Below are positions 17,272 through 26,205 of a DNA stretch of 64,000 bases, piece after piece. The first letter of the stretch is position 1; every line of letters starts with the position of its first letter. The stretch lies in contig NZ_CP013106.1 of the NCBI RefSeq assembly GCF_001431725.1, positions 1,426,001 to 1,490,000 of the forward strand, given 5' to 3'. Both the position numbers and the translations under genes were made by a program. Origin of the DNA: Halomonas huangheensis (lineage in GTDB: Bacteria > Pseudomonadota > Gammaproteobacteria > Pseudomonadales > Halomonadaceae). The notes beneath the pieces are model-generated. The model was not told the origin of the DNA, did no database searches, and was given only the letters and a program-made list of their open reading frames with translations.

Positions 17272-18109
17272 TGATCGGTCCAGGACGCAAGCATTGGCGT
17301 CGATATTGCGCTGGAGTCAGACCATAGGCGCGACGGAACCAGCGACCCAGGTGACTTTGATCGGCGAAGCCCAATTGATGCGAGACATCCACGGGCAGTC
17401 GACCAGCAGCCAACTGCTTGCGAGCCTGGTTGAGGCGTAGCTGCACCAGGTAGGCGTGAGGTGCCAGCCCGTAGGCGTCCTTGAAGGCTCGCGACAGTCT
17501 AAAGCGATCCACGTCGCAGGCAGTGGCGAGCTCATGCAGGCTGATGTCCTGCTCGATATGGGCATGAAGGTATTCGCGTGCACGAACGGCAATGGCTGGA
17601 TGTTGAGGTTGCCCGAGGTGGCGAGGCTTCCAGCCGATGTGCGGCAGTAGCTTCTGCACCATGGTGTCCAGCGCTGTATCGCGCATGATGCGCCAGGGCT
17701 GGTGACGTAGGGCGTCGAAAGCCTGATGGATATGGCTCGCCAGTTCGGGATCATCAGCAAGAGTGCTGTTGAAGCCTGGGTAGAGTGTGTTCGGTGCAGA
17801 GTCGCTTTGATGGCGTAATTCGTTATCCAACCACTGAGGGGAGATATAGAACATCGAGTAGGTAAAGCCAGCATCTGTTGCCGCATGGCCATCGTGCACT
17901 TCCCCGGGCTCGACCAGTACAAGGCGCCCTGGTGTGCTGCTGTGCCGGGAATGGCGGCAATGGAATTGCTGCACCCCCTGTTCGGTGACCCCAACAAGAT
18001 AGCTGTCGTGCCAATGCGGATCATAGGCATGACCATCGAAGTGCGCACGGATGGTCTCTATGCCCGTGTCACTGTCCTGGTGAAGGTCGACCCAATCGGA
18101 TGTTGCCAT
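17264..18109 (-). CDS. AraC family transcriptional regulator
   Basis: A 281-residue regulator with an N-terminal cupin-like AraC_binding domain (HWHDSYLVGVTEQGVQQFHCR; LVEPGEVHDGHAA) and a C-terminal double helix-turn-helix (DISLHELATACDVDRFRLSRAFKDAYGLAPHAYLVQLRLNQARKQL and VSHQLGFADQSHLGRWFRRAYGLTPAQYRR). I start at 18109, where the recognisable domain begins. An upstream Met at 18256 would add 49 residues of no family character. It probably controls the LysE exporter downstream. Confidence 0.85.
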   Translation of the reverse strand: MATSDWVDLHQDSDTGIETIRAHFDGHAYDPHWHDSYLVGVTEQGVQQFHCRHSRHSSTPGRLVLVEPGEVHDGHAATDAGFTYSMFYISPQWLDNELRHQSDSAPNTLYPGFNSTLADDPELASHIHQAFDALRHQPWRIMRDTALDTMVQKLLPHIGWKPRHLGQPQHPAIAVRAREYLHAHIEQDISLHELATACDVDRFRLSRAFKDAYGLAPHAYLVQLRLNQARKQLAAGRLPVDVSHQLGFADQSHLGRWFRRAYGLTPAQYRRQCLRPGPITR

Positions 18110-18166
18110 GGCGGAAGTGAGCTCCTGTGGCGATGGCAGAAGCGGGATTGCATCAGGATAACGAAG

Positions 18167-18197
18167 CCGAGCCAGTGATGTTTGTACACTGGCTCGG
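18167..18197 (-). terminator. Hairpin after the GntR gene (candidate terminator)
   Basis: CCGAGCCAGTG (18167-18177) and CACTGGCTCGG (18187-18197) make an 11-bp perfect stem with a 9-base loop. It lies about 100 bp past the GntR stop on the minus strand and upstream of araC. Only a weak T-rich tail follows, so it may be a terminator or a structural element. Confidence 0.45.
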
Positions 18198-18300
18198 TCA
18201 GCATGGCATTCAGGGACAGTACAAACTAGAAGATTTGTGACTGTCTCGCGTATCAACCTTCCGCGATATTTCAGTGGCCTCTTTGCAGGGGTGAAAATTC

Positions 18301-19230
18301 CTAACTCAGCATCCTCTTGACGATACTGGCCTTTTCTCTCCTTGCTTTGCCGAGATGGTCTTGCAGAAAATCTGCTGCTTCCAGGTATGCACCCTCTTCA
18401 AGCAGCATGATGATATGCAAGTGGTCTTCGCACTCGTGTTGCGGGGCAACTCGGGCAGAGTGAACGCTGTATTCGAGTAAACGGCGCAAGCGGTTGGCTT
18501 TCTGAAGGCCCTCCAGCAGGAAAGCGTTTCCAGAGAAGCCCACGATGGCTTCATGGAACTCCACACCAGTATTGAACATCCGACTCGCGGAACAGCTATC
18601 TGCGGATTCGAGCAACGCCTGCTGCTTCTGCTTCAGGGTGGTCAGTACCTGTTTGTCAGGGGAGTACGTTGGTTCACGTAATGCGGCGGGTTCAATCAAG
18701 GCTCGAAATCGATAGCACTGTTCGTACGAAAGTGAAGATGTGAGGAAGCTGCCGAATTCCCAGCCATAGCCGAGCAAGCGCTGAAGCCAGCCTTCCTTCT
18801 CCATCTCGATGAGAGCCTGCTGTACGGTTGCGCGACTTTCCTCGTACTGCCTGACGATATCGGACTCCGTGAAGTGGCCCGGCAGTTCGTGATGGAGATA
18901 ATCCCGAGCCAGTTTGTAGCACAACGGATGAAGATCGACACCTTGGGAGGAGGGCGCATCCTGAAGCTGCTCACGTATGCTGTCCATGTCCCGCAGGAAA
19001 AAGCCACGATTTGGGCGGCGCTCCAGTACCCCCTGTTCTTCAAGCAGCTTGAATGCGGACCTGGTGAGTGTCCGAGACACTTTGAGCCTGTCGGAAAAGT
19101 GAATTTCCCTGAGATGATCTCCAGTGGTCAACCCTTCCTGAACTACCAGGGAGCAGATATTTTTCGCCAACACCTCGGAAGAGCTGGTTTTTTTATTATT
19201 CGGACTGCTGATTGTCGTTTCCATGTCCAT
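18301..19230 (-). CDS. GntR family regulator with two winged helices and an FCD domain
   Basis: About 309 residues. A first winged helix (near 15-80) includes FSDRLKVSRTLTRSAFKLLEEQGVLERRPNRGFF. A second, degenerate one (near 100-165) includes FTESDIVRQYEESRATVQQALIEMEKEGWLQR. A helical FCD-like ligand domain follows (FRALIEPAALREP; FHEAIVGFSGN). Two DNA-binding heads in one chain are unusual for FCD regulators. It follows tctA after a hairpin and is the likely regulator of the acid-sugar operon. The start is uncertain: Met at 19230 or 19224, both without a clear SD. Confidence 0.75.
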   Translation of the reverse strand: MDMETTISSPNNKKTSSSEVLAKNICSLVVQEGLTTGDHLREIHFSDRLKVSRTLTRSAFKLLEEQGVLERRPNRGFFLRDMDSIREQLQDAPSSQGVDLHPLCYKLARDYLHHELPGHFTESDIVRQYEESRATVQQALIEMEKEGWLQRLLGYGWEFGSFLTSSLSYEQCYRFRALIEPAALREPTYSPDKQVLTTLKQKQQALLESADSCSASRMFNTGVEFHEAIVGFSGNAFLLEGLQKANRLRRLLEYSVHSARVAPQHECEDHLHIIMLLEEGAYLEAADFLQDHLGKARREKASIVKRMLS

Positions 19231-19283
19231 AAAAGGGAGGGCTCGATACTTATCGTTTCTGGATTTTTTGATTTTATTGCCTG

Positions 19284-19297
19284 GCCCTCTAGAGGGC
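19284..19297. promoter_or_regulatory. 14-bp perfect palindrome upstream of the GntR gene
   Basis: GCCCTCTAGAGGGC lies about 55 bp before the GntR start, in the gap after tctA. It could be an autoregulatory operator. No second copy was noticed elsewhere in the operon. Confidence 0.35.
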
Positions 19298-19354
19298 AAA
19301 CACGGTGGGCTCTTGCCCACATCGTCATTCAGTGACTCCTGAGTCCACATGGAA

Positions 19355-19376
19355 GGCGGGCCTTCCAGGGCCCGCC
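19355..19376 (-). terminator. GC-rich hairpin between tctA and the GntR gene
   Basis: GGCGGGCC and GGCCCGCC form an 8-bp stem with loop TTCCAG, 7 bases past the tctA stop on the minus strand. There is no T run, so it may be a weak or Rho-assisted terminator that sets a lower level of the downstream regulator. Confidence 0.5.
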
Positions 19377-19383
19377 CATAGAT

Positions 19384-20910
19384 TCAGATCGCCTTGACTC
19401 GGTGTTGACTGAGACGTCGCCAGATCTTGACCACATAGGGGGACAATACAACGACGGCGACTGCACAGGCCAATATCAGCGAGATGGGACGTTCCACGAA
19501 CACCATGAGACTGCCATCCGATGCAATCAGTGATTGCAATAGGGTATTTTCCGCCATGGAGCCCAGCACCAATGCGAGTACCGTGGCGGCAGGGGAGTAT
19601 CCGTACAACTTCATACCAAAGCCGAGTAGTCCACCAGCCACGAGCATCCATGTCTCGATGATGCTGGAATGCAGGGCGTAGCTACCCACCACACACAATA
19701 CGATGATGATGGGGATCACCAATCGATAGGGAATATCAAGAAACTTGACGAACAATGGAATCGCCGCGATACAGAGGAAAATCAGCACCATATTACCCAG
19801 ATACATGCTGGCGATCAGGCCCCACACAAACTCAGGGTCGTTGACGATCATCATCGGCCCGGGGCGCAGGCCCCACATCATGAAGGCACCAAGGAGTACC
19901 GCCGTAGCTCCGGATCCGGGAATACCCAGTGACAGCAGTGGAACCATTGATCCAGCAGAAGCCGCATTATTGGCACACTCCGGGGCGACGAGCCCACGCA
20001 TCTCGCCACGCCCGAACTTTTCGGGATCCCTGGCGATCTTCTTCTCGATCGAGTAGCCCATGATCGAGCCGAGGGTGCCCCCGGAGCCAGGTAGCAAGCC
20101 GGCCAGGAAGCCGATCACCGAACCTCGGAAGAAAGTGAACCTGGATTCGGAGAAATCCTTGCGCGTCGGCCAGAAGTTCTCACTGCGAAAGGACAGACGA
20201 AGTTTCTTGACTTCAATCCTGTGCTGGCCGGTATAGATGCAATACAGCAGTTCACCGATGCCGAAGAGGCCGATGGCCACAGGCACAAAGTAGATACCAC
20301 CGATCAATTCGGAGGACCCGAAGGTGAAGCGCTGAGCACCGCTTATGACATCGACACCAACCATGGCGATCGCGAATCCGATCAAGGCTGATACGATGCC
20401 ATTGATCTTGTTGTCTCCCATAACGGTAGCCAACAGCAGCAACCCGAATAGAATGATCAGGAAGTATTCGGAGGGGCCAAAAGAGGCGGCCAGGCTAGAC
20501 AAGTAGGGAATCAGAGCGCAGATCAGGATGACACCAGAAGTCCCTCCCACGAAGGATGCGACAGCTTGCATCACCAGGGCTGGTCCGGCGCGCCCCTGCT
20601 GAGCCAGGGGGTAACCATCCAGCGTTGAGGCAACTGTGGCTGACTCCCCAGGAGTGTTGATGAGAATGGAGGTGATGGTACCGCCATACATTGCCCCATA
20701 ATAGATTCCCGCCAACATGATGATAGCGGTGGTTGGGTCAAGACCAAACGTCAAGGGAAGCAATATGGCGATACCTGCGGCCGGTCCGAAGCCGGGGAAC
20801 AATCCGACGATCATTCCCACGAAGGCGCCGACAAACAGGAAAAGAAGGTTGATGGGGCTGACCGCAACCGATAGGCCCAGGCCCAGGTTGCTGAATATAT
20901 CTGCGATCAT
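19384..20910 (-). CDS. tctA: Tripartite tricarboxylate transporter, large permease TctA (system 2)
   Basis: A 508-residue TctA with the family repeats IVGLFPGFGPAAGIAILLPL near the N-terminus, GIYYGAMYGGTITSILINTPGE, and LLPGSGGTLGSIMGYSIEKK and GIPGSGATAVLLGAF further on. It is the last transporter gene of the otn operon, 22 bp after tctB. Given the kinase and aldolase upstream, it most likely imports a four-carbon sugar acid rather than a tricarboxylate. Confidence 0.93.
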   Translation of the reverse strand: MIADIFSNLGLGLSVAVSPINLLFLFVGAFVGMIVGLFPGFGPAAGIAILLPLTFGLDPTTAIIMLAGIYYGAMYGGTITSILINTPGESATVASTLDGYPLAQQGRAGPALVMQAVASFVGGTSGVILICALIPYLSSLAASFGPSEYFLIILFGLLLLATVMGDNKINGIVSALIGFAIAMVGVDVISGAQRFTFGSSELIGGIYFVPVAIGLFGIGELLYCIYTGQHRIEVKKLRLSFRSENFWPTRKDFSESRFTFFRGSVIGFLAGLLPGSGGTLGSIMGYSIEKKIARDPEKFGRGEMRGLVAPECANNAASAGSMVPLLSLGIPGSGATAVLLGAFMMWGLRPGPMMIVNDPEFVWGLIASMYLGNMVLIFLCIAAIPLFVKFLDIPYRLVIPIIIVLCVVGSYALHSSIIETWMLVAGGLLGFGMKLYGYSPAATVLALVLGSMAENTLLQSLIASDGSLMVFVERPISLILACAVAVVVLSPYVVKIWRRLSQHRVKAI

Positions 20911-20932
20911 TGATGAACTCTCCTGTACAGGC

Positions 20933-21469
20933 CTAGTAACCGAGGATGCCGTCGGGTAACCCCGCGCGGAGCCACACTTCGAAAAGCAGATAAATACCCA
21001 ATGGAAACAGGGCGCTATAGAGGATGTTGAACCTGGTTTGGTGAGGGTTGAACTTCCATAGCAGTATCAGCATGAAGAGCACCATGGATACGATGGCACC
21101 AAGAGGTTTCAGGAAGCCAATGAACAGTATCAGCAGAGCAACGGCCCACAGCACATCCCTGGGATATTTCTCATTCGGTACTTCATCCGCCGCCTCCAGG
21201 GATTTGCCTTGGGTCTCACTGCTGCCCTTTAGCTGGGAGGGTTCCACTCCCATAGCTGACTGATGCTGGCCAAGAGCTTTTTCTTTACGATCTCTATTAT
21301 CCTTGTAAATGTTTATCGCCGTAAAAATAACCAACCCCGCACCCACGAAAACAGGAAAGAATCCTGGGCCAGGGCGGCCCGTAGGTGTGAGTATTGTCAA
21401 TGTCTGTAGTCCATATATTAAATATAATAAGGACAGTAGGAATAGGGTCAGTGAAAACCAGATTCGCAT
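20933..21469 (-). CDS. tctB: Tripartite tricarboxylate transporter, small permease TctB (system 2)
   Basis: A 178-residue TctB with an N-terminal helix (FSLTLFLLSLLYLIYGLQTL), the GPGFFPVFVGAGLVIFTAINIYKD segment, a charged central insert and two C-terminal helices. It is separated from tctC by a strong intercistronic hairpin and lies 22 bp before tctA. Confidence 0.88.
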   Translation of the reverse strand: MRIWFSLTLFLLSLLYLIYGLQTLTILTPTGRPGPGFFPVFVGAGLVIFTAINIYKDNRDRKEKALGQHQSAMGVEPSQLKGSSETQGKSLEAADEVPNEKYPRDVLWAVALLILFIGFLKPLGAIVSMVLFMLILLWKFNPHQTRFNILYSALFPLGIYLLFEVWLRAGLPDGILGY

Positions 21470-21487
21470 AGGTGAGCCCCGGGTGTT

Positions 21488-21518
21488 ATATAGGCAAGGG
21501 TTCTCCCCTTGCCTATAT
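21488..21518 (-). other. Intercistronic hairpin between tctC and tctB
   Basis: A 13-bp perfect stem, ATATAGGCAAGGG with its complement, and a five-base loop lie between the tctC stop and the tctB start. No T run follows. Such hairpins after binding-protein genes are known to protect the upstream mRNA and let the receptor be made in excess over the permeases, which fits here. Confidence 0.7.
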
Positions 21519-21521
21519 TGT

Positions 21522-22505
21522 TTACTTGATTGCCCCGATGTCTTTCAGGGTTTCTTCAAACTGAGAGTTGGTTCTTTCCAGATAAGCTTCGAAATCATCA
21601 CCCCAGATAGTGTTTCCAGACATGCTGTTGGTCTTCAGGTAGTCTTCCCACTCGGGTGTTTCAACCACTTTCTGAAGAGTAGCGACCCACCAATCCTGAA
21701 TCTCTGTGTTGACTCCGCCGGGCAGGACGACACCGCGGGGCAAGGAGAAGGAAAGGTCGTAACCTTGTTCCATGAAGGTCGGGATGTCCGGGTAGATATC
21801 ACTACGCTCGGGTTCTGAATAGGCGAGGGCCTTGAAGTTGCCAGCATCAAGCTGCCCGGAAACCTCGGAAGGATTCGAAATGATGGCATCGACACTACCG
21901 GACGTCAGGGAGGTAACGACCTGGCCTCCATCCTGGGAGGGGACATATTCGAAGGTAATATCCGCGGCATCCATCAGCAGGCCTGCCACGACACGGTCGG
22001 GACCAGCGGCACCGATGCCACCCACCGTCAAGCGACGGGATTTCGCTGCATCGACGAAGTCATCCATTGACTCGAATTCGGAATCCTTCGGGACAACCAG
22101 GAACATGGCATCATTAGCCAACAATCCAATCGGCGTAAAGTCTGAGTAGTTCCAATCTGTATTGGAAATCAATGGAGTGGAAATGAAGTTTCCACTGGTT
22201 GATGTGGCAAAATAAGGGTTGCCTTCCTGGTTCTTGACGAAACTGAAGCCTACGGCACCGCTTCCGCCTTCGCGATTTTCCACGACGATATTTTCATCAC
22301 CGTAAAGGTCGTACTTGTTGATGATCTCAACAACGGTGCGAGACATCAGGTCATTGCCACCACCGGGGCCAAAGGCGATGATGTAATTCAGTGTATCTTC
22401 TGGATAGGCGTTTGCGTCGCTATCTTGCTGGTTGGCAGTAGCATAGGTGGCAAAAGACAGCGCAGCGACGGCAGCAACTGGAGTGATCATGTTGAACTTT
22501 TTCAT
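21522..22505 (-). CDS. tctC: TTT periplasmic substrate-binding protein TctC (system 2)
   Basis: A 327-residue TctC. MKKFNMITPVAAVAALSFATYATA is a signal peptide. The mature N-terminus is followed by LNYIIAFGPGGGNDLMSRTVVEI, the ligand-loop region, and later PSQDGGQVVTSLTSGSVDAIIS. An AAGGAAG SD precedes the start, with GACAACAT just before it in the transcript. Its operon suggests it binds threonate, erythronate or a related acid. Confidence 0.9.
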   Translation of the reverse strand: MKKFNMITPVAAVAALSFATYATANQQDSDANAYPEDTLNYIIAFGPGGGNDLMSRTVVEIINKYDLYGDENIVVENREGGSGAVGFSFVKNQEGNPYFATSTSGNFISTPLISNTDWNYSDFTPIGLLANDAMFLVVPKDSEFESMDDFVDAAKSRRLTVGGIGAAGPDRVVAGLLMDAADITFEYVPSQDGGQVVTSLTSGSVDAIISNPSEVSGQLDAGNFKALAYSEPERSDIYPDIPTFMEQGYDLSFSLPRGVVLPGGVNTEIQDWWVATLQKVVETPEWEDYLKTNSMSGNTIWGDDFEAYLERTNSQFEETLKDIGAIK

Positions 22506-22598
22506 AATAGTTCTTCCTTTATGTTGTCTTTATGGTATTGCAGAGCTTGGAGAGTCGTGCTCTTTAAGTTCTCGATCTCGTACTACACACCTCCTGTA

Positions 22599-23249
22599 TT
22601 ACGCCTTTATTGGATATTTATCTCTGAGCTCTTTCACTTCATCTGAAGTCAGAGATTTGTATCGGTGGTGATATACCGACAAGAATAACTTCGCCGTGGC
22701 CTCAAGCTCTTCTGTCGCATCGACGGCGGCACTCAGTGAGCTACCGGCAACGACTGGCCCGTGGTGGGCCAACAACATCGCATGATGCTTGCCTGAAAAT
22801 CGTCTTACCGTCTCCGCTAATGCCTTGTCCCCCGGAGCGAAATATGGGACGAGAGGCAGCTTGCCGACGCGCATGGCGTAATAGGCCGTCAGTGGTGGAA
22901 TAAGGTCGTGTTCATCAAGATCTTCGATCAGAGAAAGGGCGACGGAACAGCTCGAGTGCAGATGCACTATTGCATTGCTGGAGGGCCTTTCTTCATAGAC
23001 CGCAAGGTGCAGTGGTGCCTCCTTCGAGGGAGCATTGCCTGAGAGCAGGTTTCCTTCCCAGTCGAGCTTCGAGATCTGTTCGGGCTCCAGTGTGCCCATG
23101 GACGAGCCCGTGGGTGTCACGAGCCAGCCATCGCTGAGCTTGAGGCTGATATTTCCAGTACTGCCATGCGTCAGTCCTCGATCGAAAATCGATTTGGCGA
23201 TGGTAGCGATCTCTTTTCTTGCCTGGCCCTCATTCATGACGGTACTCAA
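22599..23249 (-). CDS. otnC: 3-oxo-tetronate 4-phosphate decarboxylase (class II aldolase family)
   Basis: A 216-residue class II aldolase/adducin protein. THGSTGNISLKL (27-38) holds the phosphate-binding loop. Zn ligands H97 and H99 lie in IVHLHSS and H163 in LLAHHGPVV, with E78 (SKEAPLH) as the catalytic acid. In characterised acid-sugar pathways OtnC decarboxylates 3-oxo-tetronate 4-phosphate to dihydroxyacetone phosphate. The gene overlaps the otnK end by 20 bases, supporting the pairing. Confidence 0.85.
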   Translation of the reverse strand: MSTVMNEGQARKEIATIAKSIFDRGLTHGSTGNISLKLSDGWLVTPTGSSMGTLEPEQISKLDWEGNLLSGNAPSKEAPLHLAVYEERPSSNAIVHLHSSCSVALSLIEDLDEHDLIPPLTAYYAMRVGKLPLVPYFAPGDKALAETVRRFSGKHHAMLLAHHGPVVAGSSLSAAVDATEELEATAKLFLSVYHHRYKSLTSDEVKELRDKYPIKA

Positions 23250-24495
23250 TAGCCGTGGTGAAAAAGTCCTCGTCTCCGAAGTTTCCGGACTTCAAGGCAA
23301 GGGATAGCTGCGGACCGGTCGTCGATACTGTCCAGGGAACACCTGTGGCTATCTCGGGACCGATTCTCAGCGCTTCTACCCCTAGCGCCTGCAGGACGGC
23401 CCCAGAGGTTTCCCCGCCAGCGATCACGTATTTATCTATGCCGTGTGCCTTGACTGCTTCGGCGATTCGAGCCAGCGCTGACTCGACGATTTCACCGGCA
23501 ACCTCCTTACCCAGAATGCGCTGAGCTTCTGTCACGGATTCGGGATCCGCACTGGCATAAACAAGAGCAGACTGTGTCGAGAGCTTGTCGATTGCCCAGG
23601 CAATGGCATCCTTGATCTGAGCATCACTTTTCGCCAGCGCTAGTGGGTCGAGCCGATAGCCAGGCTTGCTCCGAAGCCAGTGTGCGACTTGCTTGTTGGT
23701 CATGGCTGAGCAACTGCCTGCCAATACAAGGGCGTTACCTTGACTCAAGGAGATCCTGCTCGACTCTTCGGGCGTCTCGAGTTTTCCTCTCTTGACGAAG
23801 TTCAATGGCAAACCCTGAGCCACGCCGGATGCCCCGGTGATGAGCTTCAGGTCGGCCGCCGCATCGCCAATGATGTACAGCTGCTTGTCCGTAATCGCAT
23901 CTACGACGGCGTAGCCATCGGCATCCTGAGACAATGATGAGAACAGGTCCTTCAAGCGACTGGCTCCCTTGTCCACCATCTCGTGACTGCAGAGATAGAC
24001 GCCTCGATCTGTTTGCCTCTCCAGTACGCGCACGAGGTTGGCGTCCCTCATCGGAGTAAGGGGGTGATCTCGCATACTGGAATCGCTGAGCAGAGAATCG
24101 CCGACGAAAAGGTGTCCCTTGAACACCGTTCGCTGGTTTCCGGGAAATGCCGGGCAGACAATGGTGAACCTGGTATCGAGTTCATCCATCAGAGCATCTG
24201 CGACTGGACCGATATTGCCTGCGTCGGTGGAGTCGAAGGTCGAACAGTACTTGAAGAAGAATTGCTCGCAACCGGCGTCACGAAGGAATTCAAGTGCCTT
24301 CAATGATTCCTCTATTGCCAGGGCCTGACTGCAGGTCCTTGTCTTGAGGGCTACAACTATGGCATCCGCGTCGACCGGTGTAGAGGGGACCCCAAGACAC
24401 TGTATGGTGCGCATCCCACCTTTAACCAAGGTGCTTGCGAGATCGGTTCCTCCAGTGAAGTCGTCTGCGATACAACCCAATAAAGGCTTCTTCAT
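23230..24495 (-). CDS. otnK: Four-carbon acid-sugar kinase (3-oxo-tetronate kinase, former DUF1537)
   Basis: A 421-residue DUF1537 kinase. The N-terminal domain begins MKKPLLGCIADDFTGGTDLA, whose DDFTG motif is characteristic. The C-terminal nucleotide-binding domain has VIAGGETSGAVLQALG and GPEIATGVPW. I start at 24495, preceded by GGAGAATACG; an upstream Met at 24534 lacks an SD. It should phosphorylate 3-oxo-tetronate at O4 to feed OtnC. Confidence 0.87.
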   Translation of the reverse strand: MKKPLLGCIADDFTGGTDLASTLVKGGMRTIQCLGVPSTPVDADAIVVALKTRTCSQALAIEESLKALEFLRDAGCEQFFFKYCSTFDSTDAGNIGPVADALMDELDTRFTIVCPAFPGNQRTVFKGHLFVGDSLLSDSSMRDHPLTPMRDANLVRVLERQTDRGVYLCSHEMVDKGASRLKDLFSSLSQDADGYAVVDAITDKQLYIIGDAAADLKLITGASGVAQGLPLNFVKRGKLETPEESSRISLSQGNALVLAGSCSAMTNKQVAHWLRSKPGYRLDPLALAKSDAQIKDAIAWAIDKLSTQSALVYASADPESVTEAQRILGKEVAGEIVESALARIAEAVKAHGIDKYVIAGGETSGAVLQALGVEALRIGPEIATGVPWTVSTTGPQLSLALKSGNFGDEDFFTTAIEYRHE

Positions 24496-24545
24496 CGTAT
24501 TCTCCGTTCCACTAGCGCTATCCCGTACATTCACGAGTCGCCGGG

Positions 24546-25622
24546 TTAGCGCTTGGCTTCCAGCTGCTTTGCAACCTCTTCGGCAAACTCCTTGCAGCCC
24601 ATGGTTCCCCCAAGATCCGCTGTACGCGTCTCCGGGTTTTCCAACACCGAGTCGACAGCATTGGTCATGGCTTCAGCAGCTTCGAGAAGCTTGTCGTCAT
24701 GATGCTTCTCACCCAGCCAATGGATCAGCATGGCAACGGACAGAATCATTGAGGTTGGGTTGGCCTTGTTCTGGCCCTGAAGGTCGGGAGCTGAACCATG
24801 TTGTGCCTGAGCACAGCAGGCAACATCACTTGCCATCATCGAGCCGGCCAGGCCGAGGCTACCGCTCAACTCACTGGCCAGATCGCTGATGATGTCTCCA
24901 TAAAAGTTGGTGGCGACGATTACGTCGAACTGCTCGGGGTTCCTCACCAGGTGAGCAGTAGATGCATCGATCAGCAGGTCGTCGACCGCCACCTCGGGAA
25001 ATTCCCTGGCGACATCATTCACGGCCTCCAGGAAAAGCCCGTCGGTCATATGGAAGCTATTGGCCTTATGGATTGCCGTGACTTTCTTGCGGCGCTGCAT
25101 GGCGAGCTCGAACGCTCTACGGGCAATTCGTTCACTGCAATGGCGAGTAATCTTGCGTGTTGATAGCGCCATGTCTGGAGATGTCATTACCTCTCCCCAG
25201 CCTTTGGTCATGTTCCGGTCGGGATAGAACCCTTCAGTCGCCTCGCGCATTATTACCAAGTCCATGCTCTTGCCAGGTTTCATGTTTGACTCGAGGAAAT
25301 AACGTGTGCGTGCAGGCCTTACATTGGCATACAGGTCCAGGCCGATGCGGAACCCAGCGGAGACATTTCGGCCTCCATTTTCAGGAGATGGATAATCGGC
25401 ATGCGACTGAGTTCCCAGGATTATGCCATCGTATTTTCTAGCTTTTTCCAGGACATCTTCACGTAAAGTGGTGCCATACTTCTCCAAGCTTGAGAAGCCA
25501 ACCTCATCATATTCGTACTCCAACCCCAGAGATAACAGGTTGTTTGCTTTTTCCAGAACGCTGATCGAGGCGGCGACGATTTCAGGACCAATCCCGTCGC
25601 AAGGTAGAACTAGAAGCTTCAT
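24546..25622 (-). CDS. Isocitrate/isopropylmalate dehydrogenase family protein (tartrate-dehydrogenase-like)
   Basis: A 358-residue beta-decarboxylating-type dehydrogenase: MKLLVLPCDGIGPEIV, then LDLYANVRPARTRYF, the catalytic Tyr in ATEGFYPDRN, the Lys in TAIHKANSFHMTDGLF, and the metal aspartates in ATNFYGDIISDLASELSGSLG. It leads the acid-sugar operon, in the position where LtnD or DenD dehydrogenases occur in described otn operons. The likely reaction is NAD-dependent oxidation of a tetronate (or tartrate-like) hydroxyl. Oxidation at C3 would give 3-oxo-tetronate directly. Confidence 0.82.
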   Translation of the reverse strand: MKLLVLPCDGIGPEIVAASISVLEKANNLLSLGLEYEYDEVGFSSLEKYGTTLREDVLEKARKYDGIILGTQSHADYPSPENGGRNVSAGFRIGLDLYANVRPARTRYFLESNMKPGKSMDLVIMREATEGFYPDRNMTKGWGEVMTSPDMALSTRKITRHCSERIARRAFELAMQRRKKVTAIHKANSFHMTDGLFLEAVNDVAREFPEVAVDDLLIDASTAHLVRNPEQFDVIVATNFYGDIISDLASELSGSLGLAGSMMASDVACCAQAQHGSAPDLQGQNKANPTSMILSVAMLIHWLGEKHHDDKLLEAAEAMTNAVDSVLENPETRTADLGGTMGCKEFAEEVAKQLEAKR

Positions 25623-25707
25623 GTAAATTGTCCTTTGCCAGATATTGATATGTGAAACCTGCCATCATCCGCGCTTTCCATCACGGTCGATGGTGATTAC
25701 TCATAAA

Positions 25708-25732
25708 TTGTATTTTTCGTTAAACAAGTACA
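25708..25732 (-). promoter_or_regulatory. 25-bp element upstream of the acid-sugar operon (TTGTAT...TACA)
   Basis: The element starts TTGTAT and ends TACA, forming a loose dyad, 85 bp before the dehydrogenase start. Read on the minus strand its end gives TACAAT, a good -10 box. An element of the same length with the same ends lies upstream of the racemase gene (27064-27088); by eye 16 of 25 positions match. It may be a shared operator, a shared promoter, or both. Confidence 0.45.
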
Positions 25733-26205
25733 AATTATGCTCACAATGGTGTGATGTCAATGCAAGGACTGCTCTGGAAACGCGTTATTTTGTTATTCTT
25801 TAGTCGTATCTCTGTTGCCGAAACGCGCTGATAGGACAGTCTCTGATTACGATTTCTAAAGATAAATCGGATAGATAAATGGGCTGACTACGGCTCTATC
25901 GAATGTATACGATGGGGGGGATGAGAGAGGGTGATGTGAGGACGGAGTGCCATTGGCACCAGAGGATCATGTCTGTGGCCTGGTTCTGGATCAGGGAAAG
26001 GAAAGTCCATTAACGTTGAGGATGTAAAGGACCCCTGAGTCAAGATAGGTTGTGATATTGGAAAAGGGGGGGGGATAGCATCCATGCTCATGGATGCTGT
26101 GAAAGAATCTCTGTTGGATGCTTTTTTACCTTTGATACCTTTGCGATACTTTAAGTTTCTTCGGCTAAAGGTATCGAAGGGGGAAGTGAGCTTCCTGCTG
26201 TTGGT
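25733..26205. other. Gene-free stretch between the acid-sugar operon and the racemase
   Basis: No convincing gene. It is AT-rich near 25740-25880 and has G runs near 25910 and 26060. Toward the racemase end, GATACCTTT (from 26134) and AAAGGTATC (to 26175) form an inverted repeat enclosing CGATACTTTAAG. It could be a terminator-like structure after the racemase, but it lacks a T run on that strand. Confidence 0.4.

Noticed and set aside
19284..19297. The 14-bp palindrome as a terminator
   Set aside because: It has no loop and no T run on the relevant strand; kept only as a possible operator.
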